The notes below the pieces were generated by a model. The model had not been told where the DNA came from. It saw only the letters and a list, made by a program, of their open reading frames with translations, and made no database searches. A stretch of 64,000 nucleotides of DNA from Spirochaetaceae bacterium (lineage in GTDB: Bacteria; Myxococcota_A; UBA9160; UBA4427). Numbering within the stretch: the first letter of the stretch is position 1; each line of letters begins with the position of its first letter. Where the stretch lies: the NCBI GenBank assembly GCA_020632655.1, contig JACKFD010000004.1, positions 1 through 64,000 on the forward strand, written 5' to 3'. The translations under genes and the position numbers were made by a program. This document shows positions 26,463 through 35,246 of the stretch, piece by piece.

Positions 26463-28391
26463 TCATCCCGCGCCGACCGCCTCCGCGATCGGGGCGGGGG
26501 TCCCGGCCGGCTCGCCCGCCGGTCGCTCGGCGAGGCTGAAGCCGCGGCTCGCGAGCTCGCGGAGGGCATCCTCCCGCTCCGGCTGGTGCACCGCGATCGC
26601 CACGCGATCCCCGTTCCGGAAGCGCCACTTGCCGTCGACGACCCAGCTCGCCCCGTCCCGCGTGACGGCCAGCATGCAGAAGCGCTCCGAGAGCCCACCC
26701 GAGCTGGTCGTGGCCGTCGTCTCGCCCTCCGGCGGCCGCTCGGGCGTCGTGTAGTCGAAGGGCTCGATCGAGACGGCCCCGCGCCGCCCGCGCACGTCCC
26801 ATCGCTCGACGTCGTGCGGCGCATCGAAGGCGACCTTGACCTCGCCCCGACTGACCTGCTCCGACACGAGCCCGACCCCGGAGTCCGACGTCGCGACGAG
26901 CCCGTTCGGCACGCCGAAGCGATCCCGCGCCCGATTGACGAAGACCCCGTTCAGCGTCGGATTCGCCGTCAGCGCCACCACCGTCCGCACGAAGCCGAAG
27001 CGCGCCCGCTGCATCACGCTCTCCTGGAGCGCGTCGCCGTAGACGACCGAGAAGCCCTCCTCCTCCGCGCGCCGCACGCTCTCGGGATTCGAGTCGAGGA
27101 AGACGACGGGCACGCCGCCCTGGCGGAGCTCCCGGGCGAGCGCGAGGCCGAGGGTCTGGGCCGCCAGGATCGCCACCGTGTCCCGGCTTCGCATGCGCAC
27201 GTCGAGCAGGCTGCCCGCGAGGCGACCCGAGAGCCCGGCGAGCGCGACCGTCACGGCGATCGTGAGGAAGACCAGCGCCCGCAGCTCGGTCCCGCCCGAG
27301 ATGCCCTCGCGCTCGAGGTCGGCGGCGACGAGGGAGGCGATGGCGGCGGCGACGATGCCGCGCGGCGCGATCCAGGCGATGAAGACCCGCTCGCCGAGGG
27401 TGAGATCGGTCTTCATCGTACACAGCCAGACACCGAGCGGGCGCACGACGAAGATCAGCGTCGCGACCACGCCGAGGCCGGCGACGCCGAGCGCCTGGAC
27501 CTGATCGAAGCGCACGTCCGCCGCGAGCAGCACGAAGAGCAGCCCGATCAGCATGACCGTGAGCTGGTCCTTGAACTCGCGGAGGTCGCGCTCGAGGGGC
27601 GAGCGGGAGTTGCCGACGACGACGCCGGCGACGGTGACCGCGAGGATTCCGCTATGCGAGAGCATCGACTCGGCGCCGGCGAAGAGCAGCAACACGGCCG
27701 AGAGCACGAAGACGTTCTCGAGCCCCTCCGGCAGCACCCGCGAGATGCGCAGCGCGAAGGCGAGTGCGAAGCCCGCGAGCACACCGAGCAGCAGACCCGA
27801 GGCGATCGCCGCGAGCCCTGCTCCCCCTTCGGTGAGCAGGAGCGAGCCCGGATCCCCGGAGAGCGCCAGCCGAAGCAGCATGACCGCGAGGATCGCGCCG
27901 ATCGGATCGATCAGGACGCCTTCGGCCTCGAGCACGGTCGAGACGCGCCGCTTCAGCCGCAGCTCCGAGACGAGGGGCCCGACGACCGTCGGTCCCGTGA
28001 CGATCACGAGACCGCCGAAGAGCAACGACTGCATCGCCCCCCAGCCCAGCCAGACCCGCGCTGCGATCGCGCCGCCGGCCAGGGTGACGAGCGCGCCCCA
28101 GGTGATCAGTCGACGGATCGCGGCGCCCTCGCGCCGCAGCCGGGAGATCTGCAGGTTGAGCCCGCCCTCGAAGAGGATGATGGCGACGGCGAAGTCGACG
28201 ATCGCGAAGAGGCCGGGGCCGAGCTGACGCGGCTCGACCCAGCCGAAGCCGTCGGGTCCGAGGGCGACGCCGGTGAAGAGCAGCACGACGATGCCCGGTA
28301 GACGGAGATGTCGTGCGAGCGCCTGCGCGAACATGCCGGCGAGCAGCGCGAGCGCGAAGGTCAGCTTCGGATCCGCATGGGGCAGGGTCAT
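26463..28391 (-). CDS. Na+(K+)/H+ antiporter, CPA family, with TrkA-N regulatory domain, 642 aa
   Basis: Twelve or so transmembrane segments fill the first 400 residues. Core motifs are ARHLRLPGIVVLLFTGVALG, the ILFEGGLNL segment, the GGLVIVTGPTVVGPL segment and EGVLIDPIGAILAV (the acidic ion-binding site). A Rossmann TrkA-N/RCK-like domain follows (about 405-520; VAILAAQTLGLALARELR, VVYGDALQE), then a C-terminal TrkA-C-like portion (about 590-640), suggesting ligand-gated transport. Its ATG overlaps the stop of the preceding cytochrome c gene by 4 bases, so they are translated together. Confidence 0.88.
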   Translation of the reverse strand: MTLPHADPKLTFALALLAGMFAQALARHLRLPGIVVLLFTGVALGPDGFGWVEPRQLGPGLFAIVDFAVAIILFEGGLNLQISRLRREGAAIRRLITWGALVTLAGGAIAARVWLGWGAMQSLLFGGLVIVTGPTVVGPLVSELRLKRRVSTVLEAEGVLIDPIGAILAVMLLRLALSGDPGSLLLTEGGAGLAAIASGLLLGVLAGFALAFALRISRVLPEGLENVFVLSAVLLLFAGAESMLSHSGILAVTVAGVVVGNSRSPLERDLREFKDQLTVMLIGLLFVLLAADVRFDQVQALGVAGLGVVATLIFVVRPLGVWLCTMKTDLTLGERVFIAWIAPRGIVAAAIASLVAADLEREGISGGTELRALVFLTIAVTVALAGLSGRLAGSLLDVRMRSRDTVAILAAQTLGLALARELRQGGVPVVFLDSNPESVRRAEEEGFSVVYGDALQESVMQRARFGFVRTVVALTANPTLNGVFVNRARDRFGVPNGLVATSDSGVGLVSEQVSRGEVKVAFDAPHDVERWDVRGRRGAVSIEPFDYTTPERPPEGETTATTSSGGLSERFCMLAVTRDGASWVVDGKWRFRNGDRVAIAVHQPEREDALRELASRGFSLAERPAGEPAGTPAPIAEAVGAG

Positions 28392-28876
28392 CGCGCCTCT
28401 CGCGGCGCGGAGCCGCCCGGTTCGCGTGCGCCGGGTCGCGTCACGTGTCGCAGATAGAAGAGCAGGTCCGAGAGGGCGGCTCCGTCACCGACCCCTGGCG
28501 AGACCATGCGATTGCCGGGAACGAAGCCCTGCGGATCGCGAAGGAAGGCCGCGAGGCTGCGATCGTCCCAGACGATCGACGCCGCGCGCAGGGCGGGCGA
28601 GCCCTCGTGCGAGCCCGGCGCCGTGCCCGATAGCCGGCCGTAGACGCCCAGGAGCGAGGGGCCGACCTTCTGTACGCGACCGGCCAGGTCGTGGCAGGTC
28701 CAGCACGGCGTCGCAACCTGACGCCCGCGCTCGAAGCGTGCACGCTCGACCGAGGACAGACGCTCCAGGATCGCCCGATCGGGGTCGGAGCAACCGATCC
28801 ACGCCACGAGCGATCCGACGACGAGGGCGACGAGCCCGAAGGCGTTCCATCGATTCGAGCGGGTGCGCATCCCCAT
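28388..28876 (-). CDS. membrane-tethered monohaem cytochrome c, 162 aa
   Basis: N-terminal hydrophobic segment AFGLVALVVGSLVAWIGCSD ends in a lipobox-like Cys, so a lipid or helix anchor facing the periplasm is likely. The haem site is CWTCHDLAGR with the family-typical KVGPSLLGVYGR downstream and NRMVSPGV supplying the axial Met. Class I cytochrome c. It forms an ATGA-coupled pair with the Na+/H+ antiporter, an unusual pairing. Starting at ATG 28876 or 28870 changes only two residues. Confidence 0.88.
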   Translation of the reverse strand: MGMRTRSNRWNAFGLVALVVGSLVAWIGCSDPDRAILERLSSVERARFERGRQVATPCWTCHDLAGRVQKVGPSLLGVYGRLSGTAPGSHEGSPALRAASIVWDDRSLAAFLRDPQGFVPGNRMVSPGVGDGAALSDLLFYLRHVTRPGAREPGGSAPREAR

Positions 28877-28880
28877 CCGC

Positions 28881-29438
28881 CTAACGTCGCCCGTACAGGA
28901 GATCGAGACGCACCTCCTGGTCGGTCGGCCGCGCGTCGGACCACGCCACCTTCGACTGCCGACGACACGCGCCGCAGCGCGCCCGCAGCTCGACCGCCAC
29001 GCGATCCCGGGACATCGCATCCCGCGCCACGCCCAGCACGAGCTCGACCGACCCCCTGCGACAGAGCCGGCAGCGCACGGACTCGATCGGCTCCCCGCGC
29101 ATCGCCTCCGGGATCCGCCCGGCCACGTCCGCGCCGTCGAGCAGCACCTCGTTGCGACCGCACGCGTCACAGCGCACGAAGACCGGCAGCCAGAGCGGCG
29201 ACTCCATCGACTCGTCCGCGTCCATCGGCATCCGCGCCTCGCGCCAGACCCGCGTGACCGCACGCCAGAAGAAGCTGCCGCGACCGAGTGCGATGCGCGG
29301 CCAGCCGGCGAGATGGAAGCGCGTGCCACCGCATGCGCAGCGCAGCCCCTCGTAGGCCATGTCCGGAGCGGGGCGCTCCGGGGCGAAGACGCGAAGGGCC
29401 GGATCGGCCTCGAGGGTTCCGATGAGCTGGCTGTCCAC
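28881..29438 (-). CDS. multi-cysteine zinc-binding protein, 185 aa, function unknown
   Basis: Four CxxC or CxC pairs are spaced along the protein: RCACGG, VRCDACGRNE, VRCRLCRRGS and ARCGACRRQS. This suggests two zinc ribbons. The stretch between contains no membrane helix. No family was recognised. The start is uncertain: GTG at 29438 is used here, but the frame is open to a GTG at 29522 that would overlap the previous gene's stop by 20 bases, and neither has a strong ribosome site. It ends 4 bases before the cytochrome c start and may be co-transcribed with it. Confidence 0.7.
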   Translation of the reverse strand: MDSQLIGTLEADPALRVFAPERPAPDMAYEGLRCACGGTRFHLAGWPRIALGRGSFFWRAVTRVWREARMPMDADESMESPLWLPVFVRCDACGRNEVLLDGADVAGRIPEAMRGEPIESVRCRLCRRGSVELVLGVARDAMSRDRVAVELRARCGACRRQSKVAWSDARPTDQEVRLDLLYGRR

Positions 29439-29502
29439 GCGCGCGAAGTTAACGCGTCGACCCGCCGGACGCGGACCTTCGGGCCGGACGCCGCGGGCGA
29501 TC

Positions 29503-29793
29503 TCAAGAGGAGCGCTGCCCACGCTCGAGGAAGACGCGCCGGATGGCGCGCCGGTAGTGCTCGGCCTCGCTCAGCTCGGGAAAGCGGTCGCGCTCGCGAT
29601 CGAGGCGAGCGCGCACCTCGGAGCGGTCGCCGCCACAGGCAGAGAGCAGGAAGGCGACGTCTTCGGAGGATGCCGCCCCCGGCACGCGATCGCGCAGACC
29701 GATCCGCTCGAGCAGCGCGCGACCCGGGCGCGTCGTGAGGAAGATCGCGATCGTTGCGCCGATCGCCAGGAGCAGGGTGAGCAGACGGAGCAC
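29503..29793 (-). CDS. small membrane-anchored protein, 96 aa
   Basis: One N-terminal transmembrane helix (LRLLTLLLAIGATIAIFLTT) followed by a basic, helical cytoplasmic or periplasmic portion with VAFLLSACGGDRSEVRARLD and EAEHYRRAIRRVFLERG. Start is a GTG. The soluble part looks like a short helix-loop-helix with acidic and basic faces. It lies between two other small genes on the same strand (gaps of 21 and 64 bases) and is probably part of that run. Function is unknown. Confidence 0.65.
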   Translation of the reverse strand: MLRLLTLLLAIGATIAIFLTTRPGRALLERIGLRDRVPGAASSEDVAFLLSACGGDRSEVRARLDRERDRFPELSEAEHYRRAIRRVFLERGQRSS

Positions 29794-29814
29794 GAGTCCG
29801 CGACGACCCGGGCG

Positions 29815-30105
29815 CTACTCGTCCGACCCGTCGGGCAGGGCGAGCCCCTCGTGGTCGAGAGTGAAGCGGTAGCGGAGCTCCTTGCGCATCCAGACGAAGC
29901 CGCCGCAGACGAGCCCGATGCACCAGCCCTCGGCGAGCAGCGTGGGCTCCCAGGGCCAGCCGATCACGCGACAACCGAGGAACGGATAGAGGACGAGGAA
30001 GAGCGCGCCCTTGTTGACCACGTACCACATCGCGCCGCGGCCCCGGACCCGCTCCCACCAGACCCGTTCGCCCTCGCCCATCTTGATCTCTTCGGGACGC
30101 ACCAT
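29815..30105 (-). CDS. small two-helix membrane protein, 96 aa
   Basis: Hydrophilic head with EGERVWWERVRGRG, then two hydrophobic segments (MWYVVNKGALFLVLYPFLGC and LLAEGWCIGLVCGGFVWM) and a C-terminal RYRFTLDHEGLALPDG. Both termini are probably cytoplasmic. No family recognised. First gene of a leftward run of five or six small and medium genes ending with the antiporter. Confidence 0.68.
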   Translation of the reverse strand: MVRPEEIKMGEGERVWWERVRGRGAMWYVVNKGALFLVLYPFLGCRVIGWPWEPTLLAEGWCIGLVCGGFVWMRKELRYRFTLDHEGLALPDGSDE

Positions 30106-30406
30106 CCTGAGGACCCCCGGCCACTCGACCTCGCGCGCTCGTCGGCGCGTCGCTCACCCCGCCGCTCGACGCACCCGCCTGCTGTTCGGCCAGCTCGTCC
30201 ATCGAGTTGATCGGGGAAGGACCCGGCTCGGCTATCCGTGTCGAAACCCCCACTGAATGGAGGAGGGGATCCCGAGCGCGGGCGTGTCTCGCGGATGGCC
30301 GGATGGGCGCTCGCCATCCCCTCCGCTGACGTAACCTTTTCCGATCGGGCTGCCCCCACCGGAGCGCTCGCTCCGAATGCCTCGCCGCGTCGCCCAGGAG
30401 GAAGCC
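30106..30406. other. divergent intergenic region, no gene seen
   Basis: About 300 bases between the leftward membrane-protein run and the rightward caspase-lipoprotein gene. Promoters for both are expected. A less GC-rich patch (GACGTAACCTTTTCC at about 30328-30342) lies 65-80 bases before the caspase gene and is a plausible promoter position. No repeats or RNA structures were recognised. Confidence 0.45.
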
Positions 30407-32263
30407 ATGTCCGCGCCGCGCCGCCCTGATCGTCGGGGGCTCCCCTCCCCCCGTGTGCGTTCCCATGCGCGTTCGCGCGCGCGTCTTCCGAGTCGGGTCG
30501 CCCGTGCGTCCGCGCTCCTCACGCTCGGCGGTCTGCTCTGGCTCGCCGCCGGCTGCAATACATGGGGCGGGCCGTCCGGGGCGGGCCGTCTCGACCTCGT
30601 CGAGTCGGGCTACGTGCCGGCGGGGGCCGTGCGGGCGGAGGACCTGCTCGTCGTCGACTGCCTGCTCCCGGGGCAGGTGCGCAAGCTCGGGCGCAGTCAG
30701 GTCTTCATGACGCCGCGCAGGCCCGTCCAGACCTCGGCGTCGGAGTGCGAGATCCGGGGCGGGGAGTACGTCGCCTACGACCGGGCCGACTACCGCACGG
30801 CGCTGCGCGTGTGGCAGGAGGCAGCGGATCGCGGCGAGGCCGAGGCGCAGAACCGGGTCGGTGAGATCTACGAGAAGGGGCTCGGCGTCGAGCCGGACTA
30901 CGCGCTGGCGGCGAGCTGGTACCGCAAGGCCGCGGATCAGGGGCTCGCGCGGGCGATGCTGAACCTGGGCGCGCTCCACGAGGCCGGTCGCGGCGTCGAG
31001 CAGGACACGGCCGAGGCGATCGCCTGGTACCGCCGCGCGTCGGGGCTCGTCGACGCCGGACTGCAATACGAGATCGCCGCGCCGGGCCCGCGCCCCGACG
31101 AGCGGCCGAGCGGCGCGCGCGCGGAGGGGCTCGCGGACGAGATCCTGCTTGCGGCGATGGCGCCGCCTTCGATCCAGCTGATCGAGCCCTCGATGCCGGA
31201 GACCCGCGCGATCCAGGTCGTCTACGACCCGCCCCGCGCCGCGGGCGACGCCAAGGCTCCTCGAACCCTCGTCGGCCGCGTCACCGCGCCCGCGGGTCTC
31301 GTCGGTCTCTTCGTCGACGGCATCGAGCAGGACGTCGACGGGGCGGGCCTCTTCCGCAGCGAGATCCGCACGGATGGCGCGGCGCGCGAGCTCGTGATCG
31401 CCGCCGTCGACCGCCAGGGGCGCCGCGCCGAGCGACGGCTGCGGATCGGGGGCGAGCGCAGCGCGCGCAAGGCGCCCGGCGGCAGCCATGCCGCGAGCGA
31501 CCGCGCCACGGGGCGCGTCGACTTCGGCCGCTTCCATGCGCTCGTGATCGGCAACTCGCGCTACGCACACCTGCCGCAGCTCAAGACCGCGCGCGCCGAC
31601 GCGGACGCCGTCGCCGCGACGCTGCGTGACCGCTACGGCTTCCGCGTCAAGCTGCTCCACGACGCGACCCGCTACGACATCCTCTCCGTGCTGAACGAGC
31701 TGCGGGCGACGCTGACCGAGGAGGACAACCTGCTCGTCTACTACGCGGGACACGGCGAGCTCGACGAGGTCAACATGCGTGGGCAGTGGCTGCCCGTCGA
31801 CGCGGAGCGGGACAGCACGGCCAACTGGATCTCGAACGTCGCGATCACGGACGTACTGAACGCGATGAACGCACGACACGTCATGGTCGTCTCGGACTCG
31901 TGTTATTCGGGGGCTCTGACGCGCTCGGCGCTCGCCAGCCTCGACGCGGCCCTCTCGGACGAGAAGCGGGCGGCCTGGCTCGAGACGCTCGCGGCGAAGC
32001 GATCGCGCACCGCGCTCACCTCCGGCGGCCTCGCCCCCGTGCTCGACGCGGGCGGCGGCGGTCACTCGGTCTTCGCCGGCGCCCTACTCGACGTCCTCCG
32101 CTCGAACGACGAGGTCCTCGAAGGCCAGCGCCTCTTCCAGGAGATGTCCGCCCGCGTCACCTACGCGGCCCGCAGCTATCAATTCGAGCAGCTTCCCCAG
32201 TACGCCCCCATCAAGTTCGCGGGTCACGAGGCAGGCGACTTCTTCCTCGTCCCCGCGAACTGA
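30407..32263 (+). CDS. caspase-like (peptidase C14) lipoprotein with Sel1 repeats, 618 aa
   Basis: Lipoprotein signal at about 25-47 ending LLWLAAGC. Two or more Sel1-like repeats follow at about 130-205 (YRTALRVWQEAADRGEAEAQ, GEIYEKGLGVEPDYALAASW, AMLNLGALHEAGRGVEQDTA). A middle beta domain leads to a caspase fold at about 375-615. The catalytic dyad is clear: His in VYYAGHGELDE and Cys in VVSDSCYSGAL. ALVIGNSRYAHLPQL is the usual first strand. It should act in the periplasm or outer membrane. AGGAGG stands 5 bases before the ATG. An autotransporter barrel gene follows after 44 bases. Confidence 0.9.
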   Translation: MSAPRRPDRRGLPSPRVRSHARSRARLPSRVARASALLTLGGLLWLAAGCNTWGGPSGAGRLDLVESGYVPAGAVRAEDLLVVDCLLPGQVRKLGRSQVFMTPRRPVQTSASECEIRGGEYVAYDRADYRTALRVWQEAADRGEAEAQNRVGEIYEKGLGVEPDYALAASWYRKAADQGLARAMLNLGALHEAGRGVEQDTAEAIAWYRRASGLVDAGLQYEIAAPGPRPDERPSGARAEGLADEILLAAMAPPSIQLIEPSMPETRAIQVVYDPPRAAGDAKAPRTLVGRVTAPAGLVGLFVDGIEQDVDGAGLFRSEIRTDGAARELVIAAVDRQGRRAERRLRIGGERSARKAPGGSHAASDRATGRVDFGRFHALVIGNSRYAHLPQLKTARADADAVAATLRDRYGFRVKLLHDATRYDILSVLNELRATLTEEDNLLVYYAGHGELDEVNMRGQWLPVDAERDSTANWISNVAITDVLNAMNARHVMVVSDSCYSGALTRSALASLDAALSDEKRAAWLETLAAKRSRTALTSGGLAPVLDAGGGGHSVFAGALLDVLRSNDEVLEGQRLFQEMSARVTYAARSYQFEQLPQYAPIKFAGHEAGDFFLVPAN

Positions 32264-32307
32264 GCCGGATCGCCCGTGATCCGCCCGACCCCAGGAGCGC
32301 AACGCCC

Positions 32308-33819
32308 ATGAACCGGATCCACACGCCCGCCCGACTGGCCCTCGTCGCGGGTCTCCTCTCCTTCGCGGCCTCGAGCGAGGCCCTCGCCCAGAACCTGAAC
32401 GGCTCGCGGATCGCGACGCTCACGGCCGTGAACGTCACGACCGGTGCGGCGGCGCCCGGCTGCGGTGGCTACGCGGCGGGCGCCGCCGGCGACCTGTTGA
32501 CGACGGCGCTGAACGCCGTCCAGAACACGCCGGGCTTCGACGACGAGGCCCAGACGGTCGGCAACCGACGCGCCCTCTACCGCTACTGCGATGCACTCAC
32601 GAATACCGGCGCGAACGGCTGGACCGGGGAGTCCATCGCGCTCACCCCCGAGCAGGCCCTCGCCCAGGCCACGGCGGTCGCCCCGGACGAGCTCTTCGCT
32701 GGCATGGACGACGCGAACTCGTCCTTCCGCAGCCAGACGGCGAACGTGGCACGCCGGCTCTCGCTGATCCGTCTGTCACGCCACGACGCGGAACGATCGG
32801 AGGCGATCCTCGCCTCGAGCCGGATCGACGCCGGGACCCGATCGAACGGCTTCTTCGACAGCGGCTTCGACGGACGCTCGGAGGACGACCGTCTCTCGCG
32901 ACTCGCACTCGGGCTCCAGCAGGGCGTGAACGCCGGCGAGACGGGCTCCGTCGACGGGATCGGCTACTTCGTGAACGGCCGCATCAACGTCGTGCGCGGC
33001 GACGAGAACCCGAACGAACGCGGCAGCCTCGGCACGGGCGGCGGCTTCACCCTCGGCGCCGACAAGCTCCTGCAGGACGACGTCTTCGCCGGCATTGCGT
33101 TCGGCTACACGCGGATCGGCACGAACTACGATGGCAGCGCCAGCCGTTCGACGCTCGACGCCGTGACGCTGTCGGGCTACGGCGCGTGGTATCCGGACGC
33201 CGCGATCTACGTCGACGGGTCGATCTCGGCCTCTTGGCTCGGACTCGAGATGAGCAACGAGATCTTCGTCGGCGACGGTGGCCCCCAGATTCCCGATCTC
33301 GACGGCGAGACCGACGGCGGGAACTTCGGATTCGACGTCGGTGCGGGATACGTCTTCCGGATCGCGCAGGTCGAGGGGCTCACGATCGAGCCCTCGGCCC
33401 GACTCAACGTCCTCTACACCTACATCGACGGCTTCGACCTGACCGGCGGCGACGGGACGATGAACCTGTCGATCGGGTCGCAGGAGACGGTCTCCGTGAC
33501 GGGCACCTTCGGGTTCCGGACCGAGTACCCCATCAGCAACCGATTCGGCGTGCTGACGCCCTATTTCCGGGCGGCCTACGTGCACGAGTTCAACAAGGAG
33601 AACGACGATCTCCAGGTCGGCCTCGCGGCGATTCCCACCTCCGCGGCGACGATCAAGCTCAAGGCCCAGGCCACGGACAGCCACTACGCGAACTTCGGTC
33701 TCGGCCTCGCGGCGACCCTCGGCCAGGGTCTCTCGCAATTCGTCGACTACGACGTCGTTGCGGCCCACGAGAACGTCACGATCCATCAGATCACGGCGGG
33801 TCTTCGGCTCGAGTTCTGA
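32308..33819 (+). CDS. autotransporter-type outer membrane barrel protein, 503 aa
   Basis: Signal peptide 1-27 (LALVAGLLSFAASSEALAQ). A short passenger-like region of about 200 residues is Ala/Asn/Thr-rich with a single Cys pair (GCGGYA, RYCDAL). Residues about 205-503 form an autotransporter beta-domain of alternating aromatic strands (GFTLGADKLLQDDVFAGIAF, VTLSGYGAWYPDAAIYVDG, FGFRTEYPI) ending in the C-terminal Phe (ITAGLRLEF) needed for BAM insertion. The passenger is too small for a classical virulence autotransporter. It follows the caspase-like lipoprotein closely and is presumably in the same operon. AGGAG lies 10 bases upstream. Confidence 0.87.
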   Translation: MNRIHTPARLALVAGLLSFAASSEALAQNLNGSRIATLTAVNVTTGAAAPGCGGYAAGAAGDLLTTALNAVQNTPGFDDEAQTVGNRRALYRYCDALTNTGANGWTGESIALTPEQALAQATAVAPDELFAGMDDANSSFRSQTANVARRLSLIRLSRHDAERSEAILASSRIDAGTRSNGFFDSGFDGRSEDDRLSRLALGLQQGVNAGETGSVDGIGYFVNGRINVVRGDENPNERGSLGTGGGFTLGADKLLQDDVFAGIAFGYTRIGTNYDGSASRSTLDAVTLSGYGAWYPDAAIYVDGSISASWLGLEMSNEIFVGDGGPQIPDLDGETDGGNFGFDVGAGYVFRIAQVEGLTIEPSARLNVLYTYIDGFDLTGGDGTMNLSIGSQETVSVTGTFGFRTEYPISNRFGVLTPYFRAAYVHEFNKENDDLQVGLAAIPTSAATIKLKAQATDSHYANFGLGLAATLGQGLSQFVDYDVVAAHENVTIHQITAGLRLEF

Positions 33820-34004
33820 GCCGCGAACGACTCGCCCGGACGCCCACCGGGCGGCTATCGTCCGCGAACTCGGCTGCGCGCGAGGACTCCCCCTTCCGCG
33901 CGGCCGAGTACGCGGCGTCCGATCCGATCGACGCGCCGTGCCCCCGAACGAGAGCCAGCCGTCGGCCGACGCGCGCGCCGCGTCGAGCCAGGAGAGGTCC
34001 CCCC

Positions 34005-34868
34005 ATGGAGTTCCAGATCGCCGAGTCGATGTGCGACATCGACCACTACCTGCCCCTCGCGCAGGCCGCCGACGAGGCCGGCTTCGGTAGCTTCGCCCTC
34101 GGCGACAGCGTCCTCTACCCCGAGACCGCCGTCGGCCGCTACCCCTACACGCCGACGGGCGACCGCGAGTTCCTCGACGGCGCGCCCTTCCTCGATCCCT
34201 TCCAGCTCTTCGCCGCGATGTCGGTCGTGACCAGCCGGATCAAGTTCTCGGTCGGCGTGCTCAAGCTCCCGATCCGCAACCCCGTGCTCGTCGCGAAGCA
34301 GGTCAGCTCGCTGCAGGTCCTCACGAACGAGCGCTTCATCCTCGGCGTCGGCCTCAGCCCCTGGCTCGAGGATTTCCAGGCCTGCGGCGAGGACTGGGAC
34401 TCCCGCGGCCCCCGCCTCGACGAGATGATCCAGATCATCCGCGGGCTGATGTCGGGCAAGTACTTCGAGTGGAAGAGCGAGTACTACGACATCCCGAGCA
34501 TCAAGATGTGCCCCGTCCCGACGAAGTGCCCGCCGATCGTGATCGGTGGCCACAGCACGCCGGCCTATCGCCGGGCCGGTCGCTACGGCGACGGCGTCAA
34601 CTTCGTGAGCCTCACGGAGGACGAGCTGGTCGAGCGGCTCGCGATCGTGAACAAGTTCCGCAAGGAGTACGGCCGGGACAAGGAGCCCTTCATCGTCCAG
34701 GCCGGCATGGCCGCCTTCACGATCGACGACATGCGACGGCTCGAGGACCGGGGCGTGACGAGCCTCGGCGTCGGCTACCGCAACCCCTACGAGCCGGACC
34801 GGATGACGCTGCAGCAGAAGCTCGACTGGGTGCGACGCTTCGGCGACGAGGTGATCGCGAAGTACTGA
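34005..34868 (+). CDS. LLM-class F420-dependent oxidoreductase, 287 aa
   Basis: Luciferase-like TIM-barrel flavin/F420 enzyme. The order of segments fits the family: LPLAQAADEAGFGSFALGD at strand 1-2, FAAMSVVTSRIKFSVGVLKL, NPVLVAKQVSSLQVLTNERF, ILGVGLSPWLEDFQACGED, EMIQIIRGLMSGKYFEW, and CPPIVIGGHSTPAYRRAGRYGDG. AGGAGAGG stands about 7 bases before the ATG. The substrate is unknown. F420-type rather than FMN-type use is suggested by family wording only. It is alone, 185 bases after the autotransporter. Confidence 0.88.
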   Translation: MEFQIAESMCDIDHYLPLAQAADEAGFGSFALGDSVLYPETAVGRYPYTPTGDREFLDGAPFLDPFQLFAAMSVVTSRIKFSVGVLKLPIRNPVLVAKQVSSLQVLTNERFILGVGLSPWLEDFQACGEDWDSRGPRLDEMIQIIRGLMSGKYFEWKSEYYDIPSIKMCPVPTKCPPIVIGGHSTPAYRRAGRYGDGVNFVSLTEDELVERLAIVNKFRKEYGRDKEPFIVQAGMAAFTIDDMRRLEDRGVTSLGVGYRNPYEPDRMTLQQKLDWVRRFGDEVIAKY

Positions 34869-34904
34869 GCGACGCAGTGCTCGAGGGATGCCGGTCCGCG
34901 CAGG

Positions 34905-35243
34905 TCAGTGGTCGCGCGCGGACCGGCCGCCCGCCTGCTCTCCGCGCCGGAGCGCGAAGAGCGAAACGCCGCAGGCGAGACAGCCCGCCGCGTCCCACGC
35001 CCGCCGGAAGGCCGCGTCGCTCGCGCCGAAGCGTTCGCCACAGCGCGGACAGCGCGCGAGCCAGACGATGCCGCGGGCGAGCGCCGTGAACGCCAGCCCC
35101 GCCAGGCCGAGCGTCATCGCGAGCGCGAATCGTCCGACGAGCAGGCCGTAGACGAGCCCGGGGAACCAGACGACCGGCGCCCAGAGCGCCGCCTGTCGCC
35201 ATCGCCGCAGCTGCTCGAACCGCCCCCGCTCTCCCGCCGCCAA
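34905..35243 (-). CDS. small membrane protein with zinc ribbon, 112 aa
   Basis: Two hydrophobic segments (WAPVVWFPGLVYGLLVGRFA and LGLAGLAFTALARGIVWL) are followed by CPRCGERF and a second pair GCLACGVS, a four-Cys zinc ribbon at the cytoplasmic end. The start overlaps nothing; the upstream methyltransferase gene ends 3 bases before it, so they form an operon. Function unknown. Confidence 0.7.
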   Translation of the reverse strand: MAAGERGRFEQLRRWRQAALWAPVVWFPGLVYGLLVGRFALAMTLGLAGLAFTALARGIVWLARCPRCGERFGASDAAFRRAWDAAGCLACGVSLFALRRGEQAGGRSARDH

Positions 35244-35246
35244 GCC

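Noticed and set aside
28388..32065. 1225-aa minus-strand frame over the caspase gene region
   Set aside because: Only its last 162 codons (cytochrome c) are a real gene; the rest is antisense to the caspase and other genes.
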